From NCBI RefSeq assembly GCF_021347895.1, contig NC_067123.1:2620149-2684148 (forward strand): 64,000 bases of DNA, written 5' to 3'. The stretch comes from Acanthochromis polyacanthus. Its lineage: Eukaryota > Chordata > Actinopteri > Pomacentridae. The first letter of the stretch is position 1. Each line of letters opens with the position of its first letter. Positions 34,619 to 45,520 of this stretch are shown here, in pieces. The notes beneath the pieces were generated by a model that did no database searches, had not been told where the DNA came from, and worked only from the letters and a program-made list of their open reading frames with translations. Made by a program: the position numbers and the translations under genes.

Positions 34619-34830
34619 AGTGGACAAACCAAACTAAACTCCATCAGATTGGTTTCTGTTTTAATGACGTCTTAAATTAGCTCCTTTTACAGTTTCTTTG
34701 GGAGATTTTTACCAGATTTAATTTAAATTTCAGCTGCTTTTAGATGCAAACGTCTCCGAGGTGACAGTCCTGCGTTAGAAACAGGAAACATGTCAGATTT
34801 AATAGTCATGTGAAGCTCTTCTGTGCTTTG

Positions 34831-37400
34831 ATGTGAAGCATCTTTAGAGCAGAAATCAGTGGATGACTAATAAACTCAGGTGGCAGAGGATTCATTTGGA
34901 GCGTTTTTCAAGCAAAAACACCAAAAACTGTGATGATTCAAGTGTCTCGACTGGAAGAATTTGCTGTTTTTCATCATTTTCTGGCATTTTCTAGACAAAA
35001 CGACTATTTTTATTTGAAGCTGGACAGAGTCTGTACCTAGAACTTGATCAATTAGTCAGTCTGTAATTGTTTTTAAATCAAAACGCACCTTTTTTGGTCC
35101 AAGTTCCTCCATTTAACGGGTTTTTATCACTGGATATGTTTGGATTTGGGGCTTTTGGTCATGAAAATGGACATAATAAGACATTGTTTCATTGTTTTTT
35201 CATAGTTTTATGATGTTTTAGAGACAAAAAGAACAGTTTATAATTTCAGTTGCCTTTAGTTTGTGACCAGCATTACAGCAGTTCTGTATGTTTTATGGTA
35301 CAATTGGCAGAATTTTTCTGTGTTTATCACTGAATATCTTTGGATTTTGGACTTGAGTTTGAACAGAACAACACATATAAAGACAATATCTTTTGTTCTT
35401 GCTCTTTTTCATCATTTTCTGGCGTTTTCTCGGCAGAAAAAGCTAAAATGCATCTAAAACTTGATCAGTTAGTCGGTCTATAATTGTTTTTAAATCAAAC
35501 GCACCTTTTTTTGGTCCCAGTTCCTCTAATTAACAGGTTTTTATCTCTGAATATGTTTGGATTTGGGGCTTTTGGTCCTAAAAAGTCAGACATTTGATGG
35601 CATCACTGTGGTCTCTGGGTGTTTTCCATCATGTTCTGGTTTGATGTGAAGCATCTTTAGAGCTGAAATCAGCGGGTGACTAATAAACTCAGACGGCAGA
35701 GGATTCATTCGGAGCGTTTTTTAAGCGAAAACACCAGAATCTGTGTTGATTCCAGAGTCTGGACTGTAAGAATTTTCTGTTTTTATTGGATATGTTGAGT
35801 CTTTGTGGGTCCAGGAGGCTCTAACCGATTATTAACGAGCGCATCGATTTGGTTTCATGAGACGGACTCGATGTTTTAGAGACTAACGAGGGGAAAGTGA
35901 GGATGAGGAGGAGGAAGCGGTGAGGGAACGCTGTGTCTCTGCTTATGTAACGTTACCTCTGCCCACTGACGGAGCTCTGGATGAGGTGGAGGTGGAGGTG
36001 GGCGGCTGCATCAGTCCCTCTGAACACTGCCACCATGTTTATCAATTAGCAGACAAACAGGAAGTGACATCAGCAGCAGGTTACAGGCGTTTTAAAGCAG
36101 GAGATTTGCTGCTTTTTGTGGTTTCACGTTGAACTAAATTAAATCTGTGTCCTGTTGAAATGTTTTCCAGCTTCAAAGCTTCTTAATTTTGTGGATTTTC
36201 TGTTTTTCTCCGACCTGAATGTGAATCGAGGTGAAACGAGCTCAGTGGAGGATCTTCTTCAGCTGTTTTTATTTCTATCTGGACCCAGTTTGTGACTAAA
36301 ACTGGTAGAAATGAGTTGGTTTGTAGTAAAAAAATGACAAAACTGTCATCGTTCCAGCTCCTCCAGTGGGACGGTTTACTGTTTTTATCACTAAATATGT
36401 TTGGATTTTGGACAAAATCTTGTGCTTTCCATAATTTTTGGGGTGTTTTAGAGGAAAAACAACCATTTTCAATTCAACCTGCATTTAGTTTATGACCAAC
36501 ACCACTATCAGTTCTTTCTTTTGTGGTAAAACTGGCAGAATTTTTCTGTTTTGTGTCACTAAATATCTTTGGATTTTGGACTTGAGTTTAGACAGAACAA
36601 CACATTTAAAGACAATATCTTGTCTTCTTGGTGTTTTTCATCATTTTCTGGACAAAACAAGTGTTTTTATTTCAATCTGGACCCAGTTTGTGACTAAAAC
36701 TGGTAGAAATGAGTCGGTCTGTGATTGTTCCAGCTCCTCTAGTGGGACGGTTTACTGTTTTTATCCCTGAATATGTTTGGATTTTGGAACATATTTAAAG
36801 ATAATATCTTTTCTTCTTGGTGTTTTTCATCATTTTCTGGCATTTTCTAGATCAAACAACCATTTTTATTTCAAGCTGGACACAGTTTGTACCTAAAATT
36901 TGACCAATAATTCGGTCTATAATTGTTTTTAAGTCAAAAACGCACCTTTTTTTGGTCCCTGTTTCTTAATTTAGCAGATTTCTATCTCTGAATATGTTTG
37001 GATTTTGGGCTTTTGGTCATAAAAAGTCAGACATTTAATGATGCTACTGTCGTCTCTAGGTGTTTTTTCTCATGTTCTGGTTTAATGTGAAGCGTCTTTT
37101 CAAGCAAAAACACCAAAAACTGTGACGATTCTGGCGTCTCAACTATAAGAATTTGCTGTTTTTCATCATTTTCTGGCATTTTCTGGACAAAGCAACTATT
37201 TTTATTTCAAGGTGGACACAGTTTGTACCTAAAATTCGAGCAATTAGTCGGTCTGTAATTGTTTTAAAATCAAAAACGCACCTTTTTTTGGTCCCAGTTT
37301 CTCCAGTTAACAGGTTTTTAATCACTGAATATGTTTGGATTTTGGACTTTTGGTCCTAAAAAGTCAGACATTTGATGACATTACTGTGCTCTCTGGGTGT
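34831..37400. repeat. Decayed complex tandem repeat, irregular 200-800-bp units
   Basis: The words GATGTGAAGCATCTTTAGAG (34831 and 35642), TTTTTTGGTCC.AGTT (near 35091, 35505, 36946 and 37283), ATATGTTTGGATTTTGG (many times), TTTTTCATCATTTTCTGGC and GTCTGTAATTGTTTTTAAAT recur in the same general order. The largest clear period is about 810 bp, and smaller blocks of roughly 200-450 bp are nested in it. Copies are diverged and rearranged. Confidence 0.85.
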
Positions 37401-38093
37401 ATTTCATCATGTTCTAATTCATTCTAATAACTGCTTTCATTCAGGCTACATTAAAACTTCCAGTTAATTAATCTAAAATCTTCTACAAACAGTTTTTTAA
37501 TGACTGTAAACTAATGCTGGTGAAACAAAACCAGACATGGCCTCAGGTTCTGGGTATTTTTAATCATTTTCTGGACCAAAAAGCAGATGGACTGTTAGGT
37601 TTCAGGGCTGAGGACGGTAAACAGCAGGAAGAAGCTGTTTGACTCGGTTTCTGGTGATGCTGACGGAGCCTTCGGTTGTGTCAGGACTTGTCCCGGTGTG
37701 TTTCCATGCAGGGCCCGCCGCGCATACGAGCTAAATGAGCTATAAAAGCAGATGGTTGTCTGGCGGCTCTCAGAGAAACCAGAAGAGGCCGAGAGCAGCT
37801 GCAGGAAGCCCAGTGGGAGTCCTGGGTCTCCGGACGACGCTGCAGAACTAAAACACTCGGCTGTGAATGCCGGAGGCCGCAGACGTGTCGGGTTTCATCA
37901 GAGGATAACTTTAAGACCTGAGAGCTGCATTCAGTCGTCAAACTGCATTTCCCACAAGCCTCCAGTGGGTCAAACGTTCCAGCAAATGGAGCTGGGGCGT
38001 CTGTTTTTATGTGTTTATCAGCGTTCATGGTGCCTCTGTCAGTTCTTCATTATGGAAGCTTTTCACTCGTTTACATTTTAGATCAGGAGTTAA
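37401..38093. other. Single-copy sequence with a TATA-box-like motif
   Basis: TATAAAAG at 37741-37748 lies downstream of a CpG-containing stretch (GGGCCCGCCGCGCATACG) and upstream of GC-rich text with CAG/CTG words. This could be a TATA promoter on the + strand, but no downstream coding exon is recognised. Confidence in promoter activity is low. Confidence 0.2.
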
Positions 38094-39068
38094 ACTCATC
38101 TTAGTCCAGTCTGATCACCAGTAAAACCAGTAAAACCACAGCAGAATAACCTGTAAATAACCACAAATCCTAATGGTTCCTTTGTTTCAGTGCAAAATTT
38201 ATCATTTCCACATTACAGCTTCCAGATCACAGAGTGTCTACAAAGGAACACAACATTTAGTCACCTGGACCTGAACCATGGAGGACTTACTGGAGGATCA
38301 CAACCACAGAAGAAGACAAAAAGGACAAAAAACAACAGAAATGACACAAAACAACAAAAAATTTGACAAATGACACAAAACAAAACAAAAATTAGACAAA
38401 AAAGTTACAAAGTGGCAAAAAAACGACAGAAATGACACAAAACAACAAAAAAATTAGACAACACAAAACAAAACAAAAAATTAGACAAAAAAGTTACAAA
38501 GTGGCAAAAAACAAAAAACGACAAAATGAATAAAACGAAACAAAAACCCCACAAAGCACCAAGAAAAACAAATTGACTAAAACTTGAGACAGAAAAGAAA
38601 TGACAGAAAAACAAGACAAAATATTACAAAAATGAGACAAAAATTACATGAAAAAAACAAAAACGGCACAAAAAATTAGACAAAAAAGTAACAAAGCGGC
38701 AAAAAAAATGGACAAATGACAAAAACATCAAATAAAACAAAACACAAAATGACAAAAATAAGACAAAAAACTCAAACGAGACAAAAAAAATACAAAAATG
38801 AGAAACAAAACAACAAAATCATGAGACAAACAAATGTCAGACAGCAAAAGACCAAAAACAACCAAAACAGACAAAATATTACAAAACGGAGACACAACAC
38901 AACAAAAAATTAGACAAATGACAGAAAACAAAATATTAGACAAAAAAAGTTACAAAGTGACAAAAAATGACAAACGACAAAATGGAAAAAATGAAACCAA
39001 AAAACCCACAAAGCGCCAACAGAAACAAATCGACAAAAACGTGAGACCAACGACAAAAATCAGACATT
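38094..39068 (+). mobile_element. hAT-like element, 5' part with an expanded ACAAAA simple repeat
   Basis: Starts CAGGAGTTAAACTCATC, corresponding to the 5' terminus of the element at 23962, and shares AAAACCAGTAAAACCACAGC, CTTCCAGATCACAGAGTGTC and GAGGATCACAACCACAGAAG with it. The internal ACAAAACAACAAAAA repeat, about 55 bp in the 24-kb copy, is expanded here to about 750 bp (38310-39068) with words such as GACAAAAAAGTTACAAAG. The 3' terminus is missing. Confidence 0.8.
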
Positions 39069-40030
39069 TCAATTAGAAGGGTACACATTGATAAAAATAG
39101 TTTCCATATTTTGTTAATTTACAGATAACTCGTAAAATCACAGAAAAAAACTGTAAAATAGGAAAAAATTGATTGTAATTCGTTACTTTATGATTTGTAA
39201 AATTTAAAATTGTGAGTGTAAAATTAGAGTTTTAACTGCAGCTAAAAGTGTTTTACAGACTAAATATTTGAAATAGTTTTATAGTTTTTTACATGTTTCT
39301 CTGGTACCTTTGCTGCCAGATTTCCAGATTTTTACAGGATCTTTCGTGCGATGTAGGAGGAGTTAATTTAAACTTCACAGATAGGAAAGCAGGTTTGTTT
39401 AAATGAAATCATGATGAGCTCATTACCAGCTGATGGAGGCAGGACAGGGTTTTCTGGTCGTCTTCTCATCCTTCATGATGACTCGGTTCCTGGAAGCGTC
39501 TCGTCCTGCCGCGAGGATCAAACTGTGATTAGATCCAACAGCTGCCAGCTGGACCAAACTTACTGGCAGAATCGTGTCAGATTCCTCTGATTGGGCTGAA
39601 TTAGAAATGTGTGTAGAATCTGAAACCAAAACGAGCCGCTGGCAGCAGCACAACGTTCTCAGGTACTTTAGTAAAACTAGAGTGTGTTAGTAGAAGTCTT
39701 TACAGCACAGAATAAATTAAACCACAATCCTGGAGGTGGATTCACACTAAAGGATGACAGGAAGCATGAAAATGTAGAATAGAAACGTCTGAGTGTCGAT
39801 GAAAACAGCTTTTTGTTTTAGAGCTACCCGGTGTATTAAGAACGATCAAACATTTGGGTAACTGGTGGATGTTACGCTTTACTGAACATACATGAAACAG
39901 GAATGTCTGAGAGTCGTACAAAACAACACACAAGGTTTGGTTTCAGTGCATAAATACAATATAGCTAAAGTTGCTCTACATTAAAGTTGCTCTATATTAG
40001 TTAAAGTTGCTCTAAATGAGTTAAAGTTGA
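39069..40030. other. A/T-rich relic and single-copy sequence
   Basis: 39069-39350 has TTTACAG and AACTGTAAAAT words resembling A/T-rich short elements of fish, but too decayed to name. 39962-40030 holds a small tandem repeat of TTAAAGTTGCTCTA. No gene is recognised. Confidence 0.4.
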
Positions 40031-40280
40031 CCTACACCACCGTTCAAAGGTTTGGGTTCATCCAGACAATTCCATATTCTTCATTAAACTCCCACTTTTA
40101 TCCATGTGCTAACATAACTGTACAAGGGTTTTCTAATCATCAATGAGCCTTTCAGCACCATTAGCTAACACAATGTAGCATTAGAACACAGGAGTGATGG
40201 TTGCTGGAAATGTTCCTCTGTAGCCCGATGGAAATATTCCATTAAAAATCAGACGTTTACAGCTAGAACAGTCAGCTGTT
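40031..40280 (+). mobile_element. CAAAAGTTTGGGGTCA-type element, 5' two thirds, copy 5
   Basis: Starts ACACCACCGTTCAAAGGTTT and contains CTCCCACTTTTATCCATGTG, GAACACAGGAGTGATGGTTG and CCATTAAAAATCAGACGTTT, ending near TAGAACAGTCAGCTG. The 3' terminus is absent. Confidence 0.85.
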
Positions 40281-40933
40281 TTTAAATGATGTCTATAAAA
40301 CCACTACAGTCATTCCAGAGTGAGTCATTTTTTCCTACTAGAGTTTTTCCAGCCATCTGCTGAAAGTGATTGTATTTTTTTCATATGGTAATCTATACAG
40401 AGGAACAAGTTAATATTGCGGTGCCAGTTTCCTCCTAATGCCATGCAGCTCTATTATCATTATTATTGTTATTATTATTATTATTGTTGTTGTTATTCTG
40501 CAGTGGTGCTGTCTGTAGCTGAGGGTCTGAGGTGTGTTTTACTGTAGTTTCTGGTCCAAGTGAAGATCTGTTCCATCTCTGAGGGTTTTTCTAGTTGGTG
40601 TCTGTGTTCATGCTGCAGTTTTTTGACATTTCCAGAATAAAGTTGAAGCTTTTTATTTTTTAGTCAACAGAATGTGTGAATGTGGTCTTTGTGTTCAGCT
40701 GAATGTGTTTGCAGTGAAGTTCAGAGTTGCTCTGTGTTAGTAAAAGTTGCTCTATATTAGTTGAAGTTAAGTTCAGTGAAGTTCAGAGGAGAAGGTTGTG
40801 ATGGAGCTCAGAGAGTCTTACTGGGATCCTCCTGGTCCTGGACTGGTTCCAGTTTGGTCTGTGGAGAATGATGGGTCAGGGTGGGCGACTCTACAGCTCT
40901 GGTTATGTGTCTGGAGGCTGGACGTGGTTCTCT
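40281..40933. other. Single-copy sequence with a TTA/ATT microsatellite
   Basis: A TTATTATTATTATTATTG-type run occurs at about 40452-40495. Otherwise no feature is recognised. Confidence 0.5.
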
Positions 40934-42205
40934 GACCCTGGGAGGACGTTATAGCTGGACTGGTCCCTCTAAAACACGATGACCCTGGGAGGGCGTTGTA
41001 GCTGGACTGGTCCCTCTAAAACACGGTGACCCTGGGAGGGCGTTGTAGCTGGACTGGTCCCTCTAAAACACGATGACCCTGGGAGGGCGTTGTAGCTGGA
41101 CTGGTCCCCCTAAAACACGGTGACCCTGGGAGGGCGTTGTAGCTGGACTGGTCCCCTAAAACACGGTGACCCTGGGAGGGCGTTGTAGCTGGACTGGTCC
41201 CCCTAAAACACGGTGACCCTGGGAGGGCGTTGTAGCTGGACTGGTCCCCCTAAAACACGGTGACCCTGGGAGGGCGTTGTAGCTGGACTGGTCCCCCTAA
41301 AACACGGTGACCCTGGGAGGGCGTTGTAGCTGGACTGGTCCCTCTAAAACACGATGACCCTGGGAGGGCGTTGTTGCTGGACTGGTCCCCCTAAAACACG
41401 GTGACCCTGGGAGGGCGTTGTAGCTGGACTGGTCCCCCTAAAACACGGTGACCCTGGGAGGGCGTTGTAGCTGGACTGGTCCCTCTAAAACACGATGACC
41501 CTGGGAGGGCGTTGTAGCTGGACTGGTCCCTCTAAAACACGATGACCCTGGGAGGGCGTTGTTGCTGGACTGGTCCCCCTAAAACACGGTGACCCTGGGA
41601 GGGCGTTGTAGCTGGACTGGTCCCCCTAAAACACGGTGACCCTGGGAGGGCGTTGTAGCTGGACTGGTCCCTCTAAAACACGATGACCCTGGGAGGGCGT
41701 TGTTGCTGGACTGGTCCCCCTAAAACACGGTGACCCTGGGAGGGCGTTGTAGCTGGACTGGTCCCCCTAAAACACGGTGACCCTGGGAGGGCGTTGTAGC
41801 TGGACTGGTCCCCCTAAAACACGGTGACCCTGGGAGGGCGTTGTTGCTGGACTGGTCCCCCTAAAACACGGTGACCCTGGGAGGGCGTTGTAGCTGGACT
41901 GGTCCCCCTAAAACACGGTGACCCTGGGAGGGCGTTGTAGCTGGACTGGTCCCCCTAAAACACGGTGACCCTGGGAGGGCGTTGTAGCTGGACTGGTCCC
42001 CTAAAACACGGTGACCCTGGGAGGGCGTTGTAGATGGACTGGTCCCCCTAAAACACGGTGACCCTGGGAGGGCGTTGTAGCTGGACTGGTCCCCCTAAAA
42101 CACGGTGACCCTGGGAGGGCGTTGTAGCTGGACTGGTCCCCCTAAAACACGGTGACCCTGGGAGGGCGTTGTAGCTGGACTGGTCCCTCTAAAACACGGT
42201 GACCC
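40934..42205. repeat. 47-bp GC-rich minisatellite, about 27 copies
   Basis: The unit contains TGACCCTGGGAGGGCGTTGT, AGCTGGACTGGTCCC and CCTAAAACACGG. Variants (CCCTCT for CCCCCT; CACGATG for CACGGTG; GTTGTTGC for GTTGTAGC) are interspersed in patterns that repeat in blocks. The GGGAGGG motif and high identity fit a hypervariable-type minisatellite. Confidence 0.96.
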
Positions 42206-42892
42206 AGCGGCGCTGCTCCTGGGGTCACCTTAAAGGACAGCAGAGCTCCAGCCTGAGTGACTCACTGCTTATTTTTGCCTCCATCTTGCCAACAGCAGCT
42301 CCTAATTACAGAGTGTGGTGTTGATCCTGGAGCCTGCGAGGCGTTTATCTTCTTCACCCCGGCAGTGATGAGGCAGAAAGTTGTTGTCCTGGTCTGGGTA
42401 AATATTTAGTTGCCTCTCTGAACCCGACTGTAAAACCCTCAGAATTCCCCATGGTGACTAATCCAGAAATAGAGCAGAGGGAGCTTCCTCTTCTGTCCTG
42501 GAGAGGTGTTTATGTAACGTAGTCCTCCTCCATCTCAGAGCTGCAGCCCAGTGCCTCAGTCTGATGTTGACTTAGAACATTCTCACAAGGAGCTGCAGTT
42601 TTCACTTCCAGACGCTGGGTTTGTTCGCCCACACGCAGCCTTCAACGCCTCTTTTTCTGGAGTTTCAAAGAAAAACAAGGTTTGCTTCTGGGTGTTTAAA
42701 GAACAGCAGCGGCTGAAAGCAAAGAAAAGGAAACTTCTACTCTAATGTTTACTGAACTATTTATACATGAAACCAGTTTAACTTTATTATCCGACATTAA
42801 TCATTTTAAAACACAAGCTACTGCAAAACATCCAGAAAAGCAGAGGGTCCCACATGAGGCCCTGCAGAGGTTCCAGTCTGGTGTGCGTAGGA
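42206..42892. other. Single-copy sequence
   Basis: No gene is recognised. The open frame at 42551-42745 lacks supporting signals. Confidence 0.4.
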
Positions 42893-43788
42893 ATTGTAAA
42901 CGAGTAAAACTATAAATTTAAAATCATTTCTAGACCAGAAAAGTTGTTTTGATCATAAAGTAAAATACTGGATTGTTCATTTGTCGATTTGTGTTTCCTT
43001 TTTGTCTCGCTTGTGTTTTTTGGTCTGATTTTAGTCATTTTGTGTTTCACTTTATTTGTTGTTTTGTGTATTGTTTATGTTGATTGTCTGCTTTTTGTCG
43101 TTTTGTTACTCGCTTTTGTGATTTTTTTTCTCAAATTTTTGTAATTTTTCCATTTGTTTGTCGTTTTGTAACTTTCTTTGTCTTATTTTGTCGTTTTATG
43201 TGTCATTTTTGCCATATTGTGTCTAATTTTTGTAATATTTTGTCTTATTTTTGTTGTTATTTTCTCTGACTTATCTCATGTTTTTGTCATTTTGTTTCTT
43301 AGTTATATCGTTTTGTTTCCTTTTTGTCTTGCTTGTGTTGTTTGTCTCATTTTTGCCATTTTTGCAGCACAGAACAACGAATAAAGCGAAACACAAAATG
43401 ACAAAAACATGGAACAAAAGACAAGTCAGACAAAAAAACAACAAAAACAAGATAAACATTACAAAAGTGAGAAACAAAATGACAAAAGCAAGAAACAAAA
43501 TGACAAAAATTAGACAAACGACACGAAACAAAACAAGAAATTCGAAAAAAAAATTCGACAAGTTACAAAACGACAAAAAATTGGACAAAAATTGGACAAA
43601 AACGACACAAAACAAACAAAATCACAAAAGTCAGACAAAGAAAGACAAAAAACCCACCAAAACCAGACAAAAATTACAAAATTTGACAGAAAACAACAAA
43701 AGAACAATCTAGTATTTTACTTTCTGATCCAAACAACTTGTCATGGTCTAGAAATGACTTTAAATTTATAGTTTTACTAATTTACAAT
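42893..43788. repeat. ~0.9-kb imperfect palindrome formed by inverted hAT-element parts
   Basis: The outer 70-80 bp are inverted copies of each other: 42893-42970 (TTGTAAACGAGTAAAACTAT, AAATCATTTCTAGACCAGAA) against 43705-43788 (GGTCTAGAAATGACTTTAAA, TTTACAAT). Inside, the left arm to about 43370 is a TTTTTGTC / TTTTGTGT array and the right arm from about 43376 is its complement (ACAAAATGACAAAAACA). The centre is near 43372, around a GCAGCACAGAACAACG tip. The right arm continues into the 3' part of the hAT element, so the structure arose by inverted duplication of its interior. Confidence 0.85.
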
Positions 43789-44729
43789 CTGCAATTAGTG
43801 TCTTCTCTGGAATTTTTACACTTTGAGGGCCGGATTGGACCCTCTGGAGGACCGCTTTTGGTCCACGGGCCTCACGTTGGACCCTCTGGAGGACCGCTTT
43901 TGGTCCGCGGGCCTCATGTTGGACCCTCTGGAGGACCGCTTTTGGTCCACGGGCCTCACGTTGGACCCTCTGGAGGACCGCTATTGGACCACGGGCCTCA
44001 CGTTGGACCCTCTGGAGGACCGCTTTTGGTCCACGGGCCTCACGTTGGACCCTCTGGAGGACCACTTTTGGTCCACGGGCCTCATGTTGGACCCTCTGGA
44101 GGACCGCTTTTGGACCACGGGCCTCATGTTGGACCCTCTGGAGGACCGCTTTTGGTCCGCGGGCCTCATGTTGGACCCTCTGGAGGACCGCTTTTGGTCC
44201 ACGGGCCTCATGTTGGACCCTCTGGAGGATCGCTTTTGGTCCACGGGCCTCACGTTGGACCCTCTGGAGGACCGCTTTTGGTCCACGGGCCTCATGTTGG
44301 ACCCTCTGGAGGACCGCTTTTGGTCCACGGGCCTCACGTTGGACCCTCTGGAGGACCACTTTTGGTCCACGGGCCTCATGTTGGACCCTCTGGAGGACCG
44401 CTTTTGGTCCGCGGGCCTCACGTTGGACCCTCTGGAGGACCGCTTTTGGTCCACGGGCCTCATGTTGGACCCTCTGGAGGACCGCTTTTGGTCCACGGGC
44501 CTCACGTTGGACCCTCTGGAGGACCGCTTTTGGTCCACGGGCCTCACGTTGGACCCTCTGGAGGACCGCTTTTGGTCCGCGGGCCTCTTGTTGGACCCTC
44601 TGGAGGACCGCTTTTGGTCCGCGGGCCTCACGTTGGACCCTCTGGAGGACCGCTTTTGGTCCGCGGGCCTCTTGTTGGACCCTCTGGAGGACCACTTTTG
44701 GTCCACGGGCCTCATGTTGGACCCTCTGG
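43789..44729 (+). repeat. 42-bp minisatellite derived from the end of an hAT element, about 21 copies
   Basis: After TTTGAGGGCCGGATT the text GGACCCTCTGGAGGACCGCT, TTTGGTCC(A/G)CGGGCCTCA, (T/C)GTT repeats every 42 bp from 43837 to 44729. The same unit is present just twice at the 3' end of the hAT-like element at 24465-24561, where it is followed by the terminus TTGGACACCCCTG. Because 42 is a multiple of three, several frames stay open on both strands, producing artificial 14-residue-periodic frames of 244-350 codons. Confidence 0.95.
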
Positions 44730-44949
44730 TTTAAAATATTTCTGGATGTTTTTCAGTAAGTTGTGTTTTAAAATGATCGCTGCTGGATAATAAAGTGGAA
44801 CTGATTTAACAGTCCAGTAAACATCAGCGCTCCTTTAAAGGGTTAATTTCGTCTTCACACATGAACCGTTGGTAAAACTCCTCCTGACTGTGTTTAGATT
44901 TAAATGTGACGACAGAAAGGCGTCCAGCTGCAAACATGCTGCCTCATCA
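44730..44949. other. Single-copy sequence
   Basis: No feature is recognised between the minisatellite and the CpG-rich block. Confidence 0.4.
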
Positions 44950-45470
44950 TCAGAGAGGAAGTGAAACGCTGCAGCAGGATCAGACGTGCAGCTCTGGTAA
45001 ACAGTCCTGCCCCCCCGCTGAGCTGTTGGCCAACCGGCAGTAAATTCCTGCGTCTAGCCCGGGGAGGAGGAGGAGGAGGAGGATCCCCTGGAGCTGCCGG
45101 AGCCGGTTCCAGTGACGTCGGCGCTCTGAAGCCGCCCTCCCCCTCTCTTCCTGGGCCTTACAGGAATTCCCCTCCTCGTCACATTATTCTGAGGAAACCG
45201 CTGGCGACGCCCCGCACCGCTGCTCCGCCGCACCGCCACAGCTGATAGGCCGGAAGCTCACCCCGTGTTGACACAGTCCGTGTGCACTTGTTGTTCTTTC
45301 TGCTGCTGAGTGTTTGTTCCGTCCTGGAGGAGAGAACCGCTCGGCTGTGTGAGGGTTTAACTCTGAACAGTCAGAGCTGCTGTCAGTCAGTCAGGGCGCC
45401 ACGGTAACCGACAACAACAGGACGGAGGATCTACTCATTTATTTTTACATCTGTGGCTGCTGGGGAGTGT
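44950..45470 (+). promoter_or_regulatory. CpG-rich block, possible promoter and 5' leader
   Basis: This is one of the most CpG-rich stretches in the window (CCGGAGCCGGTTCC, GACGTCGGCGCTCTGAAGCC, GCTGGCGACGCCCCGCACCG). It includes a GAGGAGGAGGAGG tract and lacks a TATA box, like many fish CpG-type promoters. It leads into a possible start codon at 45471. The open frame at 44961-45245 is probably just a consequence of the GC richness. Transcription start and activity are inferred. Confidence 0.35.
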
Positions 45471-45520
45471 ATGTTGGACAGAAAGCTGCTGCAGGACTCC
45501 AGCTGCTCTATCGTTGATGT
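45471..45520 (+). CDS. Candidate first coding exon (50 nt), product unknown
   Basis: An ATG at 45471, preceded by GGGGAGTGT (a weak start context), opens a frame encoding MLDRKLLQDSSCSIVD plus two bases. It is followed immediately by GTAAGTCC, a strong splice donor. Without splicing the frame stops one codon later, so splicing is needed to make sense of it. The CpG-rich DNA upstream supports a promoter-proximal exon. It ends in phase 2 and therefore cannot join directly to the candidate exon at 60582 without a stop. I recognise no protein family. Confidence 0.3.

Noticed and set aside
37741..37748. TATA box of a protein-coding gene
   Set aside because: Only the motif is seen. No start codon with a supported exon follows, so it is mentioned with low confidence and not called as a promoter.
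43738..44790. Collagen-like or secreted repeat protein suggested by Gly/Pro-rich 14-residue periods
   Set aside because: Explained by a 42-bp minisatellite. Frames are open on both strands, and there is no GXY pattern, signal peptide or splice context.
44961..45245. 94-codon Pro/Gly/Ser-rich frame in the CpG-rich block
   Set aside because: Expected from GC-rich leader DNA. A frame on the opposite strand is also open, and no donor or domain supports it.
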